A stretch of 32,488 nt of DNA. It comes from Deltaproteobacteria bacterium. GTDB lineage: Bacteria; Myxococcota; B64-G9. Location: assembly GCA_030622135.1 (NCBI GenBank), contig JAUXGL010000030.1, positions 1 to 32,488 on the forward strand. Direction: 5' to 3'. The notes beneath the pieces were generated by a model. It was given only the letters and a program-made list of their open reading frames with translations, did not search any database and had not been told where the DNA came from. Made by a program: the position numbers and the translations under genes. This document shows positions 28,962 to 32,488 of this stretch, one piece after another; position 1 is the stretch's first letter; the number at the start of each line of letters is the position of its first letter.

Positions 28962-29692
28962 AAGAGCTGGAAAAACCCAAGGTAGTAGTGGCCAGCCGGA
29001 ACCGGGGAAAGATCTCCGAGTACCGGCGCATGCTAGATCAGGCGGGCTTTTCGGTGGTTTCCAGCGATCGGGCCGGGGTGGGTGATGATGTGGAGTTGCC
29101 CGAAGAGGGAGACACCTTCGAGGCCAACGCTTTTTCAAAGGCATCCGCCCTTCAGAAGATTATCGGAGGTTGGACCCTGGGAGACGACTCGGGCCTCGAG
29201 GTAGATGCCCTGGGCGGTGCGCCCGGCGTTTTCTCCGCCCGCTATTCCGGGTCACGGCAGCGAGGCTCCGAAAGGGACCGCGCCAACTACGAGAAGCTCC
29301 TTCGGGAGCTGCAAGACGTGCCGGACGAGAAGCGCACCGCGCGTTTCGTTTGCGCCATTGCCATGCTGGGCCCAAACGGTCCCGGCCGACGAAACGGCCG
29401 GGGCAAAAACGGACCTTGCCCTGGCCGTTTCATCGGCCAGGACAAAAACGGACCTTGCCGGTGTATTACCACCCGGGGGGTTTGCACGGGTCTGATAATC
29501 CGGGTGCCCAGAGGCGACGACGGTTTCGGATACGATCCGGTATTCGTAGCCGACGGGTACGATCGGACCATGGCCGAGCTGACCATGGACCAGAAGAACC
29601 GCATTTCCCACCGCGGGCATGCCCTGCGTGGGCTGGTGGAAAAACTGAAAACCCCCGATGCCGGCAGGCATCGGGGTCTGCATGGGTCGTAA
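28958..29692 (+). CDS. rdgB: RdgB/HAM1 non-canonical purine NTP pyrophosphatase with an in-frame insertion
   Basis: The product is 244 residues; the family is usually about 195-205. It starts at GTG 28958 inside the amidase TGA (GTGA). Family motifs are intact: VVVASRNRGKISEY, the metal/active-site stretch TLGDDSGLEVDALGG, PGVFSARYSG, and near the end RGDDGFGYDPVF and QKNRISHRGHAL. The enzyme hydrolyses dITP, XTP and ITP. Between AMLGPNG and the ITTRGVCTG strand, where relatives have only a short beta turn, there are about 25 extra residues encoded by a tandem palindromic element (KNGPC occurs twice). The C-terminal dozen residues are encoded by the tRNA terminator hairpin. The insertion is on a loop away from the active site in known structures, so the enzyme may still work. 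Confidence 0.9.
   Translation: MKELEKPKVVVASRNRGKISEYRRMLDQAGFSVVSSDRAGVGDDVELPEEGDTFEANAFSKASALQKIIGGWTLGDDSGLEVDALGGAPGVFSARYSGSRQRGSERDRANYEKLLRELQDVPDEKRTARFVCAIAMLGPNGPGRRNGRGKNGPCPGRFIGQDKNGPCRCITTRGVCTGLIIRVPRGDDGFGYDPVFVADGYDRTMAELTMDQKNRISHRGHALRGLVEKLKTPDAGRHRGLHGS
29381..29459. repeat. Tandem palindromic element inside rdgB
   Basis: The two units are 40 and 39 nt (29381-29420, 29421-29459). Each consists of a palindrome (CCCGGCC/GGCCGGG in unit 1; CTGGCC/GGCCAG in unit 2) plus CAAAAACGGACCTTGCC, 17 nt identical in both. The GGCAA/TTGCC ends of the second part can also pair. Confidence 0.8.
29642..29676 (-). terminator. Intrinsic terminator of tRNA-Lys, inside the rdgB 3' end
   Basis: CCCCGATGCC (29653-29662) pairs with GGCATCGGGG (29667-29676) around a 4-nt loop. 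Read on the minus strand, GTTTTCAGTTTTT follows, so this is a standard rho-independent terminator for the tRNA. Confidence 0.75.
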
Positions 29693-29755
29693 AGGATTCG
29701 AACCTTTGGCCCGCGGATTAAGAGTCCGCTGCTCTACCAACTGAGCTAACGACCC
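29683..29755 (-). tRNA. tRNA-Lys(CUU)
   Basis: The 73 nt on the minus strand form a complete cloverleaf. The acceptor stem is GGGTCGT/ACGACCC with discriminator A. The D arm is GCTC/GAGC, the anticodon arm GCGGA-CTCTTAA-TCCGC with anticodon CUU, the variable loop 5 nt, and the T arm AAAGG-TTCGAAT-CCTTT. CCA is not encoded. The rdgB stop codon on the other strand overlaps its last 10 nt. Confidence 0.97.
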
Positions 29756-29807
29756 GTGGTCTCATGGCCTCTTCTTGTGCCAAACCTTCGGTGCGGTGCC
29801 AACCCAG

Positions 29808-30695
29808 TCATCCATCGATACGCAGTTTGACTCCCTCCCGGGCGCCGAAGACGATCAGCTCGGGGTTGAGGCGTTCGGCCCGCTCAATGCACGGCTCGAT
29901 CTTTTTCTCCACATCGACGTCGGACTGGAGCGGATCGTGGTGGAAAACAGCCAATTGCTTCACCCGCGCCTGAAAGGCCAGATCCACCATGGTGGTGGCC
30001 CGCGAGTGCCCCCAACCGATTTTTTTTGGGTATTCCTCATCGGTGTACTGTCCGTCGGCGATGAGTAGGTCGGCGCCTTTTACAAAATCCACGAACGGCC
30101 TGGGGGCGTGCCTCAACTTTTCGGGGTTGCTGAGAGATTCCTCGGGATTCAGCAGGACCGGATCCAGCTCGTTGTCGGTGGCGTAGACCACCTTGCATCC
30201 GTTCTTGACGAATGCATAGGCGGTGCTGAGGCCCGGGTGAGTCTGCTCGATGCAGCTTACCTCCACGCCGCCGATGATCTTGCCTCCGTCGCCCAGATCG
30301 TTGGGGCGGATGTTGGCGTGCAGTTCGGAGAAATCCACCGGAAAATAGTCGGACTGCATCTGGCCGGAGAGCAGATCGTACATCCGTTTATCCCCGGTGG
30401 AGGTCCCGTAGATATAGAAGGTGTTGTCGGGCTCGTAGAACGGGAGGAAGAAGGGAAACCCCTGGATGTGATCCCAGTGGGAGTGGCTGTAGAACATGTG
30501 CCCGGTGATAGGCCCGGCGCCGCGGGTCATCAGGTCCAGGCCCAGCTCACGCAGGCCCGATCCGCCGTCGCAGATGAAGGTCACGTCGTCGATGCGGATT
30601 TCCACACAGGCCGTGTTGCCACCGTATTTCTGCGTCCGGAATCCCGGGGTGGGAATGGATCCCCGGGTCCCCCAGAACTTGACGAAGAAGCCCAT
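29808..30695 (-). CDS. Metallo-beta-lactamase-fold hydrolase
   Basis: The product is 295 residues. The ATG at 30695 shares one base with the TGA of the FHA gene (TGATG), so the two are coupled. It begins with FVKFWGTRGSIPTPG and has YGGNTACVEI, the metal motif SHSHWDHIQG, a TDNE aspartate, and GWGHS and FHHDP for the other ligands. This is the phosphodiesterase/RNase-Z-like branch of the fold, with unknown substrate (a cyclic nucleotide or phosphodiester is possible). Coupling with an FHA protein suggests control through a phosphorylated partner, by inference. tRNA-Lys lies 52 nt downstream on the same strand. Confidence 0.88.
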   Translation of the reverse strand: MGFFVKFWGTRGSIPTPGFRTQKYGGNTACVEIRIDDVTFICDGGSGLRELGLDLMTRGAGPITGHMFYSHSHWDHIQGFPFFLPFYEPDNTFYIYGTSTGDKRMYDLLSGQMQSDYFPVDFSELHANIRPNDLGDGGKIIGGVEVSCIEQTHPGLSTAYAFVKNGCKVVYATDNELDPVLLNPEESLSNPEKLRHAPRPFVDFVKGADLLIADGQYTDEEYPKKIGWGHSRATTMVDLAFQARVKQLAVFHHDPLQSDVDVEKKIEPCIERAERLNPELIVFGAREGVKLRIDG

Positions 30696-31090
30696 CAGGT
30701 GCCCTCGTGATAGATGAGGATCACGTCACCGAGTTGAATGGTGTCTCCCTCTCGGAGGGTGGCCGAGTGGATCTTTATGCCGTTGAGGAACACTCCGTTG
30801 TGGCTCTCCATGTCCGTGCAGGCGTACTCGTCCCCGATTTTCTTCAGCAGCATGTGCCGGCGCGACACCTCGTTGGAGTCCAGGCGAATCTCCGACTCGG
30901 GCAGACGCCCGACCGTTATCACGTCCCGATCCAGGATGAGCTCGCGCCGTCCCCCCGGGCCTTCCACCTGCTCAAGGACGAATGGCTTGACCGCTTTCTT
31001 CATCGCCTTCACGGTGGTTCGGGACTTGGATGCGGTGGAGGTGACGTCGTCCCAGGTGGTGTTTTCCCAATCGTCTTTCTTGTCGCCCAC
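30695..31090 (-). CDS. Small FHA-domain protein
   Basis: The product is 131 residues. It starts at GTG 31090 after GAGGAG. A polar N-terminus of about 35 residues rich in Thr/Ser and Asp (DDWENTTWDDVTSTAS) could itself be a phosphorylation site of the GarA type. The FHA domain follows (about 36-128), with ITVGRLPESEIRL, SRRH and ESHNGVFLNG, all the usual phosphothreonine-binding residues. There is no membrane segment. It is directly coupled to the downstream hydrolase gene and divergent from the Ntn-hydrolase gene. Confidence 0.9.
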   Translation of the reverse strand: MGDKKDDWENTTWDDVTSTASKSRTTVKAMKKAVKPFVLEQVEGPGGRRELILDRDVITVGRLPESEIRLDSNEVSRRHMLLKKIGDEYACTDMESHNGVFLNGIKIHSATLREGDTIQLGDVILIYHEGT

Positions 31091-31161
31091 GTTGCTCCTC
31101 TTGTCTGACGGTCGTCATTTTGCCACACTATCCTTAGGTGTCAAGATGGAGGGCTCAGTCG

Positions 31162-32259
31162 ATGCGCGGTGTGGTTGCCGGTCTGGCGGTTCTTCTCCTC
31201 CTCGTCCAGAGCGCCTGCGCTCATTTACCTCCCGTCTTCCGGTCCGCCGAGGTGCAGAACGGCAGCTTGGGGTGCCGTGGGTCGGTGTGGGTCATGCAGC
31301 TTTCGGGTACGCCCGAGCAGCGGGGAAAGGCCGCCGGGGTTCTGGTGGGCGAGCAGATCCGCTGGGTGCTTCCCCGCTACCTGAAGGCCATCCTGGGTTC
31401 CGCGGAGGTCTCGGAGCAGGTGCATGGGCTGGTGCGCAAGATAGCGACCGGGATAGCCAAGGAGCACCTCGATCAGCTCAAGGCCCTGGCCGATTCCGCG
31501 GGCGTGGATCTCGACGGCTTGCTGGTGGCCAATCTGGCTCCCGATCTGTTCGCGGCCTTGTCCTGCTCGTGCCTGGTTGTATCGGGGAAGAAGAGCAGCT
31601 CCGGCCGTCTACGGTTTGCCCGCAACCTGGATTGGCATGGCGGGGATGTCCTGGCCGAGTTGGGTCTCGTGGTGGTGGAGAGCGGCGCCAAGTTGCGCTT
31701 CGCGAGCGTTACCTGGCCCGGCCTGGTGGGCGTGGCCACCGGCATGAACGAGAAGGGCCTGGCCGCGGCCGATCTGGTCGTTTTGGGAAGGCGCGGCGGG
31801 ACCCAGCCGGGCGTGCCGGTATTTTTCGCCTTGCGTACGCTAATGGAGACCTGCGGCTCGGTCGATGCGGCCGCAGATCTCATGAAACAGATCCGGCGCA
31901 CCGTCTTGCAGAACTACATGCTGGCCGATTCAAAGACGGCCGCCGCATTGGAGACCGGACCCGAGCGCTTTCGCCGCCGGGACCTCAAAGCCGGTCACGT
32001 GGCCGTGGCCAACCACTTCGGTCCCGACCGGCATCCGCGGGGACGCTACGCGAAGCTGGTCAAGGCCGCGCAGAGGGGCGAGCTGGGGGTCGAGGAGTTG
32101 CAGCAGGTCTTGGAGCAAGTCGCCCTGGGGGACATGAACGTCCAGGCGGTGGTCTTCGAGCCCGGCGAGCTTGTGATTCATCTCTCTACTCGCTCCCGCC
32201 CGGCGGCCCGGGGCCCCTTTGCACAGCTCGACCTGGCGCCCTTTTTCAAGGGTAAGTAG
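31162..32259 (+). CDS. Exported C45/AAT-like Ntn-hydrolase
   Basis: The product is 365 residues. ATG 31162 follows GGAGGG by 8 nt. The signal sequence (1-20) ends QSACA; the cysteine is not in a canonical lipobox. The body matches the acyl-coenzyme A:6-aminopenicillanic acid acyltransferase (C45) family: GTPEQRGKAAGVLVGEQI near the N-terminus, then LSCSCLVVSG where C135 aligns with the nucleophile exposed by self-cleavage, then GRLRFARNLDW and VTWPGLVGVATGMNEKGLA. Relatives are amidases or acyltransferases with varied substrates. The substrate here is unknown. The nucleophile could also be C137. Confidence 0.82.
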   Translation: MRGVVAGLAVLLLLVQSACAHLPPVFRSAEVQNGSLGCRGSVWVMQLSGTPEQRGKAAGVLVGEQIRWVLPRYLKAILGSAEVSEQVHGLVRKIATGIAKEHLDQLKALADSAGVDLDGLLVANLAPDLFAALSCSCLVVSGKKSSSGRLRFARNLDWHGGDVLAELGLVVVESGAKLRFASVTWPGLVGVATGMNEKGLAAADLVVLGRRGGTQPGVPVFFALRTLMETCGSVDAAADLMKQIRRTVLQNYMLADSKTAAALETGPERFRRRDLKAGHVAVANHFGPDRHPRGRYAKLVKAAQRGELGVEELQQVLEQVALGDMNVQAVVFEPGELVIHLSTRSRPAARGPFAQLDLAPFFKGK

Positions 32260-32488
32260 AGCTTGTCGCGGGAGACGTTTAGGGACATCCGCACTACCAG
32301 GAATCCCGACGCGGCGAACTCCGGCTCCCGGGTTTCCCCCCAATCTCCCACTGGTGCCCATATGTTTCGATATAACATATTGACTTCACCCAGAAAACGG
32401 GTGCTGCAAAAAGCGCTGCCCAGGGCAACTCAATATACGCGGTGCCACTATACTGGTGAGTTAATTTACTCGTGGTCCTCTCGTAAGT
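32260..32488. other. Window end, no gene seen
   Basis: From about 32360 the sequence becomes more AT-rich. It holds the second copy of the 21-bp motif, TTGACT at about 32380, a TATACT at about 32450, and small inverted repeats (GAGT/ACTC around TAATTT). I see no supported coding frame or RNA. Confidence 0.5.
32339..32359 (+). repeat. 21-bp motif shared with 9820-9840 (copy 2)
   Basis: CCCAATCTCCC followed by ACTGGTGCCC differs from the first copy in two of 21 positions. Confidence 0.5.

Noticed and set aside
32430-32488. The minus strand reads ACGAGAGGACC at the very end, as in the sarcin-ricin loop of 23S rRNA
   Set aside because: The bases before and after do not follow 23S rRNA, and the GAAAGCATCTAAG region expected downstream is absent; an 11-nt chance match is possible.

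Overview
The window is GC-rich, densely coded bacterial DNA from a Gram-negative (double-membrane) organism: it carries lipoproteins with lipoboxes, an LpxH-like lipid A phosphohydrolase, a periplasmic thiol oxidoreductase and a class A penicillin-binding protein. FHA domains, HEAT/TPR repeat proteins, a Tad pilus cluster, a sigma-54-like promoter and a membrane protein whose C-terminus resembles a domain I associate with myxobacterial proteins of the MXAN_5187 type point to the old Deltaproteobacteria (Myxococcota or a neighbouring phylum). This placement is an inference from gene content; no rRNA marker is present.

Region 1 (about 1-9.8 kb) is a partial Tad/Flp pilus cluster. It holds a secreted protein of unknown function, a stand-alone protein resembling the N-domain of Tad secretins, CpaB, TadB and TadC. 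These are followed by two single-pass membrane proteins with an FHA domain on the presumed cytoplasmic side and TPR-like helices on the other side, and then a TPR lipoprotein behind a sigma-54-like promoter. A perfect-consensus sigma-70 promoter precedes cpaB. The Tad ATPase, TadZ, secretin, prepilin peptidase and pilins are absent. A dispersed element of about 106-127 nt (repeat A) lies immediately upstream of tadB, tadC and the first FHA gene, and again upstream of a small gene near 27.6 kb. In each case it is oriented like the gene it precedes. The first FHA gene has no ATG, GTG or TTG in its proper frame before the FHA fold begins and probably starts at a CTG.

Region 2 (9.8-18.6 kb) is cell-envelope and signalling: PBP1A, a translationally coupled FG-GAP-like secreted protein, an orphan family-5 solute-binding protein, an orphan NtrY-like sensor kinase, a 60-residue lysine-pentad histone-H1-like protein with a strong terminator, and a CPFC thiol oxidoreductase. 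A second dispersed hairpin repeat (repeat B) occurs here, and one copy supplies the start of the solute-binding protein gene.

Region 3 (18.6-27.6 kb) contains a minus-strand pair (Pro-rich membrane protein and degenerate cupredoxin), the coupled trmB and LpxH-like pair, a double cyclic-nucleotide-binding-domain protein, two divergent HEAT-repeat exported proteins, and a small basic protein of unknown function.

Region 4 (27.6 kb to the end) contains an N-acetylmuramoyl-L-alanine amidase overlapping an RdgB/HAM1 pyrophosphatase. The pyrophosphatase gene carries an in-frame tandem palindromic insertion, and its 3' end contains the terminator of a convergent tRNA-Lys(CUU). Next come an overlapping FHA and metallo-beta-lactamase-fold pair and a secreted C45/AAT-like Ntn-hydrolase. 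The last 229 bases hold no gene that I can support.
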